Shown: positions 36,186 to 47,956 of the stretch, piece by piece
Numbering within the stretch: the stretch's first letter is position 1
Layout: every line of letters starts with the position of its first letter
NCBI RefSeq assembly: GCF_000715075.1
Contig: NC_134084.1
Location: 7,380,501 to 7,444,500 of the forward strand
Length of the DNA: 64,000 nucleotides
Source: Nicotiana tabacum
Lineage: Eukaryota > Streptophyta > Magnoliopsida > Solanales > Solanaceae
Reading direction: 5' to 3'
The notes under the pieces: model-generated
Told to the model about the DNA's origin: nothing
What the model saw: the letters and a program-made list of their open reading frames with translations, nothing else
The model's database searches: none
Made by a program: the position numbers and the translations under genes

Positions 36186-37704
36186 TAGGAGTGTACATAT
36201 GTCGGGTTGGTTCGGATTTTATAATTACTAAACCAAACCAATTGTCTCGGGTTATTAAATCTAAAGACTAAACCAAACCAATAAAACTCAAAATTTTCAC
36301 TCTCGGTTTTTCTCGGGTTTTCGGATTATTCGGGGTTTTTCGGGGTTTTTTTTCCGGTAAAATCTTCGTAGAACAAAAATATAAATTGTGCTCAAAATAT
36401 TTCTTTAATCCTAGTAAGATACAACTATATAAAGTATTTTTCAAGAAAATAATACAAAATATGAGATGTGTCATGGCATTATCCTAAAATATTCAACAAT
36501 AAAGATAATAAAATTATGTAATATAAATATTTCTAATTAAAAAGCCATAATAAAATAAACATAATCTAAAAGTGCTAAGCCATACTAAAATAAGTAGACT
36601 AATAAGGGAGTATTAATTACATGACTAAACACTAAAGAAAAACTAAAAATAGATTATGCATTTTATCTAAATTATTGCAAAACAAAAAATAGATATCCAA
36701 TACATTCCCGTTCGTAGTATTGAATTGAATCTCTTTTGTTAGTAATAATAGCACGGCATAGCCAGTTTTCGGACTGGTCATTCAAAAATAGCCAGCGTTT
36801 ACGAAGTCAATGAAAAATAGCCACTATTTTGCTGCAGCAGAGACCGGTCCAGCATAATATACTAGAGTTCGGTGTACCTGTGTATGAATTCCAGCATATT
36901 ATGTTGGAGCGGTATACTTTGCTGACTCCAGTATAATATACTGGAGACTAGAACACCGGTGCTCCAAACTCTAGTATATTATACTGGACAATTATACTTG
37001 CTGGAACTCCAGTATATTATGCTGGAGGTCTAGTGTACTTATGCTGGAACTCCATCATATTATACTGGAGTTCCAGCATACTTATCCTGGAACTCCAGTA
37101 TAATATGCTGGACTTCAAGCATACTTATGCTGGAACTCCAGTATAATATACTGGTGTATTTTTGAGGTTTTGAATAGTGTTTTCGCTCAGATTTATCTTT
37201 ACATGAAAAGTGGCTAAATTTCGATTACTTTTGAAATTGGGCTATTTTGAACGACCAGTTACAAATCTGGCTATTTTTGAATTTCTCCCCTTTTGTTAGC
37301 ATTACTATTGATTTGATTTTGGTTTGGGCTTTTGTTAGCATTATTTAATTTTCTAATATTAATGGCTACAAAACTTATTGGAACATTCAAAAGTTCTAAG
37401 TCCAACCTTGAAATGATACCTTAAAAGATAAAATTATGAAATTTTTTAAGAAATATTTATAAATTACATCACAATAAGTATATTTATATATTAAATATAT
37501 CAAAAATTTCTATATATGTAATGTCGGGTTGGTTTGGTTTCGGTTTGACTTTCTTTACTTAAAACCAAACCAAATCAATTATGGTCGGATTTTTTTTTTC
37601 CAACACCAAACCAAATCAACCAAACCATAGTCGGGTTTTTTTTTCTCGGTTTGACTCGGATTATCGGGTTGGTGCGATTTGTTGGTTTTCTTTGTACACC
37701 CCTA
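36186..37704. mobile_element. Nonautonomous hAT-like element nested in the solo LTR
   Basis: 1519 bp; inverted ends TAGGAGTGTACA and (reversed) TAGGGGTGTACA; perfect 8-bp target duplications GTACTCAC at 36178-36185 and 37705-37712. Subterminal 'tcgggttggttcgg' and 'ctcgggtttt' motifs recur in both arms. No transposase reading frame. Same family type as 47957-48832. Confidence 0.85.
36758..37274. mobile_element. MITE with palindrome array, nested in the hAT-like element
   Basis: Inverted ends 'atagccagttttcggactggtc' and, reversed, 'atagccagatttgtaactggtc'. Between 36850 and 37155 about ten half-palindromes of the type CCAGTATAATATACTGG / TCCAGCATATTATGCTGGA follow each other. Target duplication not resolved. 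Confidence 0.75.
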
Positions 37705-38645
37705 GTACTCACACTACACTCTGCACTTTGTGTACAGATACATGTATTTTCGGGCATGGTTGGTTGTTGATTTTGGAGTTTTTACCAGTTCGGAGATTAT
37801 CGAGGTAGTTGTCTTGGCATTCCCAGACCTTGACTCTCCTCCTTTATCTTTCAGTCTTATTTATACTGTTCTACCCTCCTAGACAATGTTTCAGACCATG
37901 TTATTGTATAGATGCTCATGTACTCAGTGACACCCGGATTTTAGGGGATATTGTATTGAGTCGTGGTATTTTCTTATTAGTATTTATGAAATTTCTGCGT
38001 TGAACTTATATTACTATGTTTTTTTAAATTTAAAAATGCATGGTTTTATTGTGAATGTCGGCTTGCTTAGTATTGCGATATGCGCTATCGCGGCATGTGA
38101 GTTTTGAGTCGTGACACTAGTCTTTAAAGTAAAATTGGAATAGATTAACTTAATATTTTAAAGTTAAAAATTAAATGTTCAAAAACTATACGAAAAGTAC
38201 CATAAGTTGTAAGTCTTCTCATATCAATAGAAACAATACATTTCAAAATATTGGTCAAAGTTTACATAGTTTGAATCTCGAAAAACAAAAAAGGTTCACA
38301 TAACATAAGGAGTATATTATTTAGTTGTATATGATTATGTAAATCCACAATTTAAATTACATGAGTCCAACTTTTAAAGTTTTTAGCATTCAACCCATTA
38401 TAATTCTAAGTTTTAAGTTCATATCTACTATTTATTTTTGTACATAAATTTATATTTTACATCGATACTACTGATTCAGATAACCCCCAATATTATAATG
38501 TTGGATTCGCCCTTACTGATCAAAACCTCTAGTAGTGGATTGTGTGCTATATTTGTATTGTGCATGCTTGGTTTGATCAGCAAATCCCCTTTTGGATACG
38601 GATTTTGTGTATTGGAGTCCATGTATTTATTAATATATATTAATA

Positions 38646-38648
<3 letters not shown>

Positions 38649-38701
<53 letters not shown>
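38649..38701. repeat. (AT)n microsatellite
   Basis: About 26 uninterrupted AT units. Confidence 0.95.
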
Positions 38702-38707
<6 letters not shown>

Positions 38708-39690
38708 TTAAAAAGACTTTCTTAAAGAAGTCAATAATGAAAAATATTTTTGGATTTTTTATTTTGAATATGTCTCAGAATCTATCTGTCGAAGATCAGT
38801 GATTTCATGGCAGTATAAAAAGGTTTTTCTTGTTTATCTTCTTTTTTTTTTTGTTAATAGTGATAGTGGTAATAACTTTTCCAACCACAGAGAAAATTCT
38901 TTTTTCTTTTAAATACTGATATTAATTCAAACTCAATCCAAAAAGTTAACTTATGAGATGAGAATATCAATAACACATTCTCTCGATCACCCCATGCGAG
39001 TACCTAGGGTTGAACGTCTGGAGTGTATCATAATAGGGGAGCCAAACTTCAAATTCTGACTCCGTCTCTACTTTGAACTGAGGATGATTGTTAAAGATCG
39101 TATAAGGAAACAATAGCTTATAATTTCCATAACCATGGGCGGATGTAGTCTTTCGGCTACGGGTTCAACCAAACTCGTAACTTTCGAAACGAAATATGAA
39201 TTTATATGTAAAAACTTACTAAAATTTTAAAAAAATATTAGATTTGAACCCAAAATTTTAACAATATAATGAGTTTAATATTAAAAATCTTAAAACTTAA
39301 ATTCATTAAATTTAAATCCTGGATCTACTCTATCCGCCAATGTGGATTATTCTAATATCCCTTGCTAGTTCAACTTCTTTAATATGTAAAATGAGTTTTA
39401 CATATTAAAACTCATTTTAATATGTATTCAATATGATCCTGGAAAACGTTTCCAGTAGAGAGTATAAGTTTTTTGCGTGATAAACATGCAAGAGTTAAAA
39501 TACTATCACTATCTCCACTTTAAAGTAGTGTTCTAATTAGTGACAAACAAAAATTAGGTCTAGTGGCATAGAGGGCACGATCTGGCTATTAGTTTAACAT
39601 CAAAAAGTGGCTATCAGTAATAGGACCGTAAAAGATAAAGTGTGTAGTTGAAAAATCGCTCTTAATTAGAGGTACTTATGAAGCAAATAA
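38702..39690. other. Intergenic DNA with a short dispersed repeat
   Basis: 39130-39350 is a 'gggcggatgtag...cgggttcaacc...ggatctactctatccgcc' element with inverted ends (ggcggat / atccgcc), related to 48925-49135 and 49585-49750. Nothing else recognised. Confidence 0.5.
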
Positions 39691-39815
39691 CAACATACTT
39701 CGTGTAACCTCACAAGTGGAATTTGTGAAAAGTAGTGCGTACAGAGACGTTACTCCAGCCTTGTGAAGGTAAAGAAACTATTTTTGATAGATCTTCGGCT
39801 AAAAAAAAGCTGGCT
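39690..39815 (-). mobile_element. Diverged TS SINE
   Basis: 'aacaacatacttcgtgtaacctcacaagtgg...gtacagagacgttactccagccttgtgaaggta...gatcttcggctaaaaaaaa' follows the inverted TS body. Confidence 0.6.
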
Positions 39816-39993
39816 GAGAAGGGAAAATTATGTCTTTTCCCTAATAAGTATTTTCAAAATTGCAACCTTTGTCCATTTGTTTAACGAAATCATACAAAAC
39901 TAGCACGATATTTCAAATTGCTATTGCGATTAGGAATAATTTGGCACTTTATACTTTACCTTTTCTAGAAAATGAAACGATATTTCAGTCTAT

Positions 39994-40213
39994 CACGCAT
40001 CCTGTTTCAATTTATGTAAACCTATTTAACTGGACACGGAGTTTAAGAAAAGAGAGAAGATTTTTAAAATTATGGTATAAAATGAGGCATATATATTTTG
40101 TGTGGCTATAAATCATTGCATAAAGGTAAATGTTTCCAAATAGGGAAAGAGGTCATTCTTTTTGGCACGGACTAAAAAGGAAATAGGTTCACATAAATTG
40201 AAACAGAGGGAGT
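39994..40213. mobile_element. Stowaway-type MITE
   Basis: Inverted ends: 'cctgtttcaatttatgtaaacctattt' at left and 'aaataggttcacataaattgaaacagaggg' at right, about 220 bp, with TA at the right border. Confidence 0.7.
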
Positions 40214-40745
40214 ATAATATAACCAATGATTTTTTAAGTTCTTGGTTGTCACCAGAGGCAATTAAATGCAATGTAGATTTAATTGGTTCAACCTAATCCA
40301 GTTTTTTTTTAAACAAATAATATACGTAAAAATTGTAAAAATAACAACAAAAATGAAAATTTATATGATAATTGCATAGTTGCAATGATTCAGCTAAGAT
40401 ATAAAAACTGAATCCAACAAATTTAAATTCTAGATTCGTCTCTAATTATCACAAAACTCAATAAAGAACACATTATTAAAGAAGTTTATCTTGATCCATA
40501 GTGTTATTGATAAGAAGTTGAACAAGCTAGGATCAATCTACATTTGGAAAAAAATGAGTAGTAGTGGGCATCTTTTCCTTGGGTTGTGAAACCACCATGT
40601 AAAGTATTCAAGTGACTCTTTGTAGTTTTTTCACATTCAATAATGAGAATTTTCTTTTAGTTACTTCCTTTTAGGGTTACAACCTACAAGTATCAAGGGG
40701 TCAAGTCTATAACTCTATATTTAACATTGGAGGTACAAACAAACA

Positions 40746-40910
40746 ATGATTGTAGTGGAGTGATAAGTACTCTTTCATCCTCAACTAGAGGTTTCAGGTT
40801 CGGACTTTGGGTATAAAACCGCCTTTGTGAGGGAGCACTTTCCTCCCAATATATGACTTCCTGGCGTGAGCCCGAATTTAATCAGGCTCCAATGCAAGTA
40901 TCAGAATTGG
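40746..40910 (+). mobile_element. SINE (same type as 20545)
   Basis: B-box-like 'caggttcggactt', then 'aaaaccgcctttgtgagggagcactttcctcc', 'cctggcgtgagcccgaattta' and 'ggctccaatgcaagtatcaga'. Confidence 0.6.
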
Positions 40911-40984
40911 AGATGCACCATATACCATTATAATATGGAGATTATGCTTTTAGAAAAGAGGACACACTTATCTTTTATAAAACA

Positions 40985-41209
40985 TCATCTCCTAATCTTA
41001 TACCAATAGAGATCTAGTAACCAACATTCTTGACTCTTAAATCTTTGTTGCCCCTTCTCATGAAATCTTACACAATTGGCCTGCGAATATTTGTAATTTT
41101 TTATTGGATTCCAAGTTGTAGCTTTTCCTGATTTTATCAAATATGAAGGCAGTTCTTCCCATGCTTCAAAAGACAACTTTGTGCCAGAGTAAACGTGGCC
41201 AATGGGCAT
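40985..41209 (-). other. Isolated 74-codon open frame, unidentified
   Basis: Reads MPIGHVYSGTKLSFEAWEEL then a basic C-terminus. No upstream or downstream exons or family match recognised. It could be an exon relic or chance. Confidence 0.2.
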
Positions 41210-41339
41210 TCAAGAATGAAAAAAAGGAATTACTCACACGAAATGTTTATATCAATCCACTAAATATATGACACATGTTTTTAATATACATTTTTATCAG
41301 TAATCATCAATGTTAAATCCAGAAATTTTCAAGGCAAAG

Positions 41340-41550
41340 TGCACCATCCTTCTTAAGGATGCTATTTAAAGATTAGGCAGCACTTATTTTGTCCTAAAAT
41401 TTTGAACTATAAATCTTAATTTTAGGACTATTCAGAACATTTTTGTCCTAAAAAATTAAACTAAAAAACTAAAATTGAAAACATATTGGCGAATTCCTAA
41501 ATAGCAGCACTTTAAAGTGGCTATTTGATGTCATTTCTACACCCAGCCGA
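41340..41550 (-). mobile_element. MITE-like element ('TTTAGGAATT' family), inverted member
   Basis: Reversed, it starts 'agaaatgacatcaaatagcc' and 'gctatttaggaattcgcc', matching the direct member at 41745-41955. It contains repeated 'gtcctaaaa' and 'taattttaggac' phrases. Confidence 0.55.
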
Positions 41551-41572
41551 TAAATACAACAAAAGCAAAGCA

Positions 41573-41576
<4 letters not shown>

Positions 41577-41618
<42 letters not shown>
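41577..41618. repeat. (AT)n microsatellite
   Basis: 21 AT units between the two inverted MITE-like elements. Confidence 0.95.
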
Positions 41619-41622
<4 letters not shown>

Positions 41623-41744
41623 TGACTATTTTTAATTTAAGTGGCAGGGAAGATGGCTATTTAGGTTAATTCTTCTTTTGCCTTTTTGTGAGGGGTGGAT
41701 TTGGTATTGAAGCCAAAATGGGCTTTTGAAAAGTGCTCCTCAAG

Positions 41745-41955
41745 TTGTGGAAATGACACTAGGTAATCATTCTAAAGGGCTACTATTTAGGAATTAGCCA
41801 GTGCTTCCTGAATTTTAGTTTTTCAGTTCAAATTTTCAGGATAAAAGTGTACTGAAGTTAAGATTTTTAGTTTAAAATTTCAGGACAAAATAAGTATTGG
41901 CTAATCTCTAAATAGTATCCCTGAAAATGGCTATATGTGCACTTGCCCAACTCAA
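41745..41955 (+). mobile_element. MITE-like element ('TTTAGGAATT' family), direct member
   Basis: 'ggaaatgacactaggtaatcattctaaagggctactatttaggaattagcc' style start, end 'gaaaatggctatatgtgcac'. It is inverted relative to 41340-41550; the relative at 5300-5480 lies in NPF copy 1. Confidence 0.55.
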
Positions 41956-43980
41956 GTTTAATTTACTTAAGTCCATGGACCTCCCATGCAGACCAATTTT
42001 TCATGGGCCTTAACGAGAAATACCTTTAAAATGCAGGTTCTTCTTTGGTATCCTTTTATTTTATTTTATTTTGTAGAGTTAATTTACATCTTATTTTTAG
42101 GAGTAATTTACATTTACCCCTCTAATTCATGTATATATCATATAGATATTCTTCTCTAGTTTAACATTTAGAAAATAGACATATCTAATTTCAGTTACAC
42201 TATAGAGACCTCCTTATAAAAATTTTAAAGATGAAATAATAGTATCAATAAAGTTCTACTTTTTCCATCACATTTTGTTTTATACCATTTGGGCGGACAC
42301 AAAGCTTAAGAATATTTATTTAACTTGTCTATTAAACTAATAGTAGCAGAATGAAATATTAACATAATTATTGATTAAGCATTTAATCTAATTTGATAGA
42401 GAAAACATTCCAAATTCAAATAGTTAAAGAATGTAGATTCTTGAAAGTTAAAAAAATTTGAATAAATTAATATCTACGTAATAATAAAATGAATTTTCAT
42501 ATAAATTTCAACAGAGGAGAAATCATATTACAATATGCTCATGCAATGGTTAGAACTCATGTTCAAGTATATATCAATTCAAATTTTTTATTTATTTTTT
42601 ATTTTGTATTTGCAGAGTCGTATTTTTTATGCCACGTACAAGAGGCGTAATATATATAATATTTATTCTTTTTTTTTTTTTTGATAGAGAGTGCTTTCAT
42701 TTTAATGTGCCACACGCGACAGAGATATTTGTCGGGTCTCCATTATAATATGATTAAACTAAAAATGACATTTATCTAAAACCACAAGGACCTAAGTGCT
42801 ATTTTAATAAATTACAAATTACGAAAAATAGGGTTTTTTTTTTGTTTGACCAAGCTAGCCGAAAATCAAGTATTAGGAATTGGTCAACTTTGTAAACTTT
42901 CCCCATCCAAATAAAAAAGACCACACATATGCAATCCAAAACACATAGGCCATATCAATAGATATCAAAGGCTCTTAAGGTAAACTTTTTCTCTCTGTAT
43001 TTTGTGTTTTGCTCTGTATTTGCATCATTTCTATTTGATTTGGCAAAAGGAAATATCGATTCTATGACACATTACAAATGTTCTTTTAGTTATACGAGCT
43101 TTTTAATACAAGATCCATTAAATATAACAAATGAGATTGGTACATAAAAGAGAAATATCTTTTTAGTTATATGAGCTTTTCCACATAAGATCAATATTAA
43201 CACAGAAAAGGGAAGATCTCATCTATTCTTTTTTTTTTTTTAATTTTTTTCTTCAAGAAAAGGTAATTTCTTTTTTCTTATGGAGATTTAGATCTCTTAT
43301 TGCTAATAAGATACTAGTTACAACATCTACCATATCTTGGGTTCGTCAGCACCCAATTCATGTTGGCATTGTGTTGGTTAGGTGCACGTCATGAATTCGA
43401 ACACTATGTACTATTTAAGTGGAGAAACATTGATTGATAGGCCCGTTATCCACTGGAGCGTCATTGGATCTGGCCCTCGGGGATTTCTCAGTTTAAAAAG
43501 AGAAAAAAAAAATCTTTTGATAACCCCAGTGGAATTTTTTTTCTCAACTTGCTCATAAAAGAAATTAAAGTGCAGAAAAGAAGATCATATATCAATCAAC
43601 AATTCTCAAAACCAAGCTAATGAGAGTCGGTAATATGAATTCTCTATATCCATTCCATTATATTTGAGCTAGTTTTTGAAGTTGAGTCAGACTGAAGTGC
43701 CATATCTTACATAGTATAGGAGCTAGGTCCGTTCTCGTTTGGCCCACGTATTATTGTGCACACTCCAGTTGGCGGTCTTTGGGGTGGGGGGTGGGGGGGA
43801 GTGGGGAGACTTAGAGTGGGTTAGGACTTAGGGTACTATATATTGGTTGGGTAATGGGCTGGTCGTCTCTTTATATAGACTTGGGCAATCCTCCCCTCAT
43901 CAACTAGTTTTTAGGATTGAGTTAGGCCTAAGTACCATATCTTAAACGAGTCAATTACGTTAAATAAATGTTTTTGAAAA
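41956..43980. other. AT-rich intergenic DNA
   Basis: No gene seen. 43330-43515 holds a SINE-like stretch ('ggttaggtgcacgtcatgaattcgaac', 'cccgttatccactggagcg', 'ggccctcggggatttctc'). 43780-43808 is a G-rich tract. 42240-42400 has weak Stowaway-like text. Confidence 0.45.
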
Positions 43981-45049
43981 CAAATTTGAGGTTCTCTTGA
44001 GCCGACTTTACTGCAGGAAATGCAATTTTAGTAAAGGCCGGTAATGCTGAAGTACCCCCGCTTCGTGTATGTAATGAAACTTTGAAACAAGTCCGTGAAA
44101 AGGCTGAGAAATAAAATATCCAAAATTTCCCAGAACTCACACTTATTCTTCAATGAGTGTAGTGTAACAATTAAAATTAAGTCTTTAATCCAAACAGAAT
44201 GCATAAAGAAGGTTTCCCAAAGCTTTTGATACTCTTCTTATGAATCTTGTTCCCCTCCAGGCTCCAGCTGCAGAAATATGGAAATAGTGTCGCAGGTAGC
44301 ACTCATTGAAATAAGTTACACATAAAGCATCTATTGCACATTATAACACCCCTTCTCGTCAGATTGTCTTGAGTTAAACATGCTTCATTTAGCTTATGTA
44401 CTATGCTAATTATAAATCGCATTCGTACAAGAAGTCCTCAATCCATCAGCTTCTGTCTTGGGGCAAAAATGATGTTCTTGGCTAATGTTGTAGTAGTATT
44501 TCAAATTTTTACGACTCAATCCCAACTAGGTTTGCTATATGAATCCTCTGTATCCATTCTGTTGTTGTTCAGAAGATTAATTTTTTGATGTTGATTGTCA
44601 ACTTATCGCAACCTTCTTTCTTTATTTGGGCTTCGAACCGACTATGTTTTGTGAAACTTACAGGAGTGGAGTTTATATTGTGAAATTATAACAAAATTTA
44701 TCATAGCTGACAATTGGTCATACCTTTTTTTGAGAATTCAGAATAAAGAGCCCTTCATTTTGCGTACTACTAAGTCAATCAGAATCCAGTAACTCCAGTC
44801 ATTATATGCCTTCGCTAATACAGTATAATTTACTTATTATGTGCCTTTAATAATTCTATTGAATGTTTACTGTTAAGGTGAACCATCATGTTGTCGACAT
44901 CAATGCTTTATGGTCGTTTCCTTTCACATATAGTTACTGTTTCAAGCAGGAATTTTTGGCCATTTCTTGAAAATATTTTCTCCAATGGCTGACCATTCTT
45001 GAAAGTATTATGGTGAATAGTTTGTGTAAGTGCTATAGCGGGGCAATGG

Positions 45050-45205
45050 TTCTCCTTGAGCCGAGGGTCTAGACTCTAGCGGAAACAGCCTCTCTACCTG
45101 CACAAGGTAGGGGTAAGGTCTGCGTACGTACGTACTACCCTCCCTACCACCCCCACTTGTGGGATTACACGTGGTATATTGTTGTTGTTGTTGTTGCTGT
45201 AGCAG
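45050..45205 (+). mobile_element. TS SINE
   Basis: 'gagccgagggtctagactctagcggaaacagcctctctacctg...ggtaggggtaaggtctgcg...cacttgtgggattacacg' and the tail TTGTTGTTGTTGTTG. It contains a GTAC reiteration (GTACGTACGTAC). Confidence 0.88.
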
Positions 45206-45314
45206 GACAATAGAACATTAAGAGACGAGTATTATTGCTTTGGGGCATCAACTAACTACTAGCTTTTGAGAAAGTACTTCTGATGGTTATCATTCATCAC
45301 GTCTCTTTAAACTT

Positions 45315-45390
45315 GGCCTCTCTACCCCAGGGTAGGGGTAAGGTCTGCGTATACACTACCCTCCCCGAAACTATAGTGGATTGTTGTATG
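45315..45390 (+). mobile_element. TS SINE, truncated
   Basis: 'ggcctctctaccccagggtaggggtaaggtctgcgtatacactaccctcccc...ggattgttgt'. Confidence 0.8.
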
Positions 45391-45444
45391 CCTCTTTAAA
45401 CTTGAAAGAACCAAATTTAAGCTTATAGCGTTAAACTGGATAGC

Positions 45445-45522
45445 AGCCTCTCTACCTTCCTTCCTCTCCAGACTCCACTTATGGGATTACACAGGTTTTT
45501 TTGTTGTTGTTGTTGTCGTAGC
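45445..45522 (+). mobile_element. TS SINE, truncated and internally deleted
   Basis: 'cagcctctctaccttcc...ctccagactccacttatgggattacacagg' followed by TTGTTGTTGTTGTTGTCG; the 'ggtaaggtctgcgtac' part is missing. Confidence 0.8.
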
Positions 45523-45954
45523 TTTAAAGTGGATGTTACGTTTAGAAAATGTATGAACCAACTAGTTGTTTCAGATTTCAGGTGGAAGGATTTACAGTTT
45601 TATGGCAAATAGATCACTTGGAGAGGAGGCTCCTTTCGAGGTGGCACGTGAATTGCTCATCGCTTTATCTAACTTGTTACCAGATATAGTTCTCGTGGAC
45701 AATTCTTGCAGCTCAAACGGAACTATAGTGGCTTCAAGGGACGGAACTGAGGATTTCAGGTCGGAATTAATGTCCATTTCTCGTACTCAATCTTCAGAGG
45801 TTGCTGTTCTGTGTAATGGTTATATGTGAAGTTTGCAGCTAGCATATAGTTATAGTTGCTCGCTAATAAGTCATCGCTCTCTGTATCATAAAGCTCGCCT
45901 TATGAGGTGAACCATACGTAAAGCGCAGCCCGATGCACTAAGCTCCCGTCAAGG

Positions 45955-46215
45955 GCGGATTTAGGAGGGGGAAGGATGTTCACCCGAACCCCCTTCACCG
46001 AAAATTACACTGTATATGTAAGGTAAAATCTATATTTTATCTCTATATATTATGTTTTGAATTCTCTTGACATAGCCCACAATAATTGCTCAATGGTCAA
46101 GGGGGTTTAAAATCTTTGTGAGGTCACTAGTTTAATTCCCACTGGGCACAACCTCTTTCAATTTTATAATTTTTTCCTTATTTGAACCCCCTTAACGGAA
46201 ATCCCGCCTCTCGAA
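45955..46215. mobile_element. MITE-like element with GGCGG(A)TTT ends
   Basis: 'gggcggatttaggagggggaag' at left; 'cccccttaacggaaatcccgcctc' at right is its imperfect inverse. About 260 bp, non-coding. Confidence 0.55.
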
Positions 46216-46782
46216 GAAATACCGAATTACAAGGGTCTATTGTACACAATCTTACCCTGAATCTAAGATTGCGAAACCAGGTCGAGATGGTTCGAGCTGG
46301 CTACTGCTAAAATCAGACTAAGAGTAGATAGTTTTGACATGAAACAATTTCAACTAAATATTTCATAAATTATTAGTATATCTTGATGTATTGTAGTGTT
46401 TGGTTGGCCCTTAATATTTGTTTGGGATATGATAATCATATGAGTGGAGAAGAGTGAAAGCAGTCAGTTAGATGTTGCACAGATTTTGAAGTAGGAGCAC
46501 ATCATGTTGTAAATAATTGGTTAGACAAAATTTATAAAGGAAAAGTGCTCTAAGGTTATTATGATCAGAATAAGATGATATTAGAAAATCAATACTTGGC
46601 ACATTGTAAACTAATGGCTCATAAGTGTGCAAAAGTTCATATGTTGTTACAATATTTACCAAAATGGGTAACATTCACATGTATAAGACAGACCACAAGG
46701 TAAATTTCACACATGCAAAAGTGATACAAGCGAAAATTAATATTAATGGGTTTAATTGAACCCACTCTCCCATTCTCCTACG

Positions 46783-46785
<3 letters not shown>

Positions 46786-46822
<37 letters not shown>
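46786..46822. repeat. (AT)n microsatellite
   Basis: About 18 AT units. Confidence 0.95.
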
Positions 46823-46824
<2 letters not shown>

Positions 46825-46952
46825 TAATTAAATGACTTTGTGCACACCTTAAATATGTGTCTCCATCCAAATAATTTTTATGTTGTGACCAAAAAACAAA
46901 TTAAAGATGAGGAAAATTTGGTTACACATGAATCCACTTTGGTCTCTATTTA

Positions 46953-47401
46953 TAGCTTGTTTGGATGGTTGTTACGTATCGTTTCATAATGTATCGTATC
47001 GTACTGTATTGTATTGTACTGTATCGTTTGATAAATACAATGTTTGGATAGATTGTGTCGTTTGACATCGTTTCATGATATCACGCACCAGCAATATAAA
47101 GAATAAACTTGCAATATTATAAAGAAAAATTATGATACAAGGTAAAATTACTATATAAAAAGATTGCGTAAATGATAAAATAAAATTTAATAATAATAAA
47201 GGGTGAGATTGAGAGTAAAAGACAAGGTAACGACGCGACCACACCAAATCGGTCGTTACATAAAGTGGCACATTTCGTTGTTATGTAACGACGGATTTAA
47301 CGATACGATACAATAAAATTTAAGTAACAATCAAAACAAACATTATATTTAAAGTAACAATATGATACGATACAATGGGTAACAACCATCCAAACAAGCT
47401 G
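46953..47401. mobile_element. PIF/Harbinger-type MITE
   Basis: 449 bp; inverted ends TAGCTTGTTTGGATGGTTGT and (reversed) CAGCTTGTTTGGATGGTTGT; TTA duplicated at 46950-46952 and 47402-47404. Subterminal 'atcgtatcgta' / 'gatacgatacaat' motifs. Confidence 0.85.
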
Positions 47402-47404
47402 TTA

Positions 47405-47950
47405 AGAAAAATCGACAAAAAATTGAAAAAGCTGAAAAAATTTAATCCAAGTTATTCCTTTAATTATTAAAAGTTAATGGATTTATCATTCAAAGGGAAG
47501 TAGACTACTCAAGAATTTTCTATTTTATTTGTTGGAATTGAATTTGAATAAAAAATTAATAGAAGACGGAATCACTGAAATCTTGTTTCGAGCTGCCGCA
47601 AGGCATAAAAGTCATATTGTCAACTAGGAAAATTGGCACAATCAAGCATCTCAAACATTGATAAGGGAAGAATCAGACTTTTATTAGGATGATATTCCTT
47701 TCATCCGAATGGCAAGCCTTGGTTTAATTCTTTTTAGAGAAAAAATCGACTCAAATCAAAGGATGAAGACTCCTAATTACTGGTTAGCTGGCTGTGCGGC
47801 ACTCAAAAATATAATAATTCTGTCAAAGAATAAGCCAAGTAGTCATTATGGTTGCCGTTTAATCTTTTGCTAACGCCTCATTTTTTTTTTCTTTTTCTTT
47901 TTTGGGATAAAATTAAATATAAGACGGAGAGGACAAGACTAACACAACAT
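47405..47950. other. Intergenic DNA
   Basis: Nothing recognised between the two DNA elements. Confidence 0.4.
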
Positions 47951-47956
47951 CAACCA

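Larger units (their letters stand above)
33571..38116 (+). mobile_element. Solo LTR of a long-LTR (Ty3/gypsy-type) retrotransposon
   Basis: Begins TGTAACAACTTGGCC and ends GAGTCGTGACA (TG...CA), with perfect 5-bp target duplications CTAGT at 33566-33570 and 38117-38121. There is no coding sequence or second LTR nearby. Subtracting the 1519-bp nested insertion and its 8-bp duplication leaves about 3.0 kb. The text is a high-copy solanaceous LTR type with a GC-richer segment at 34280-34620; Tekay/Del affinity is a guess. Orientation is arbitrary. Confidence 0.85.
44016..45829 (+). pseudogene. Exon-like segments of an unidentified host gene (3' end or relic)
   Basis: Three segments with splice-like borders. 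(1) About 44017-44114 after an AG, reading GNAILVKAGNAEVPPLRVCN then ETLKQVREKAEK and a stop. (2) 44261-44295 between AG and GT, LQLQKYGNSVA. (3) 45582-45829 after TTTCAG, GGRIYSFMANRSLGEEAPFE, VARELLIALSNLLPDIVLVD, ending NGYM and stop. Segments 2 and 3 join in phase (G|GT). Segment 1 ends in a stop with no clear donor. I do not recognise the family. Codon choice looks protein-like, but no upstream exons or start were found; the intervening 1.3 kb carries three TS SINEs. Confidence 0.4.

Noticed and set aside
44097..44130. Possible U12-type donor (ATATCC) after the 44.0-kb exon-like segment
   Set aside because: A stop codon precedes it, and the downstream bases do not match the U12 consensus.
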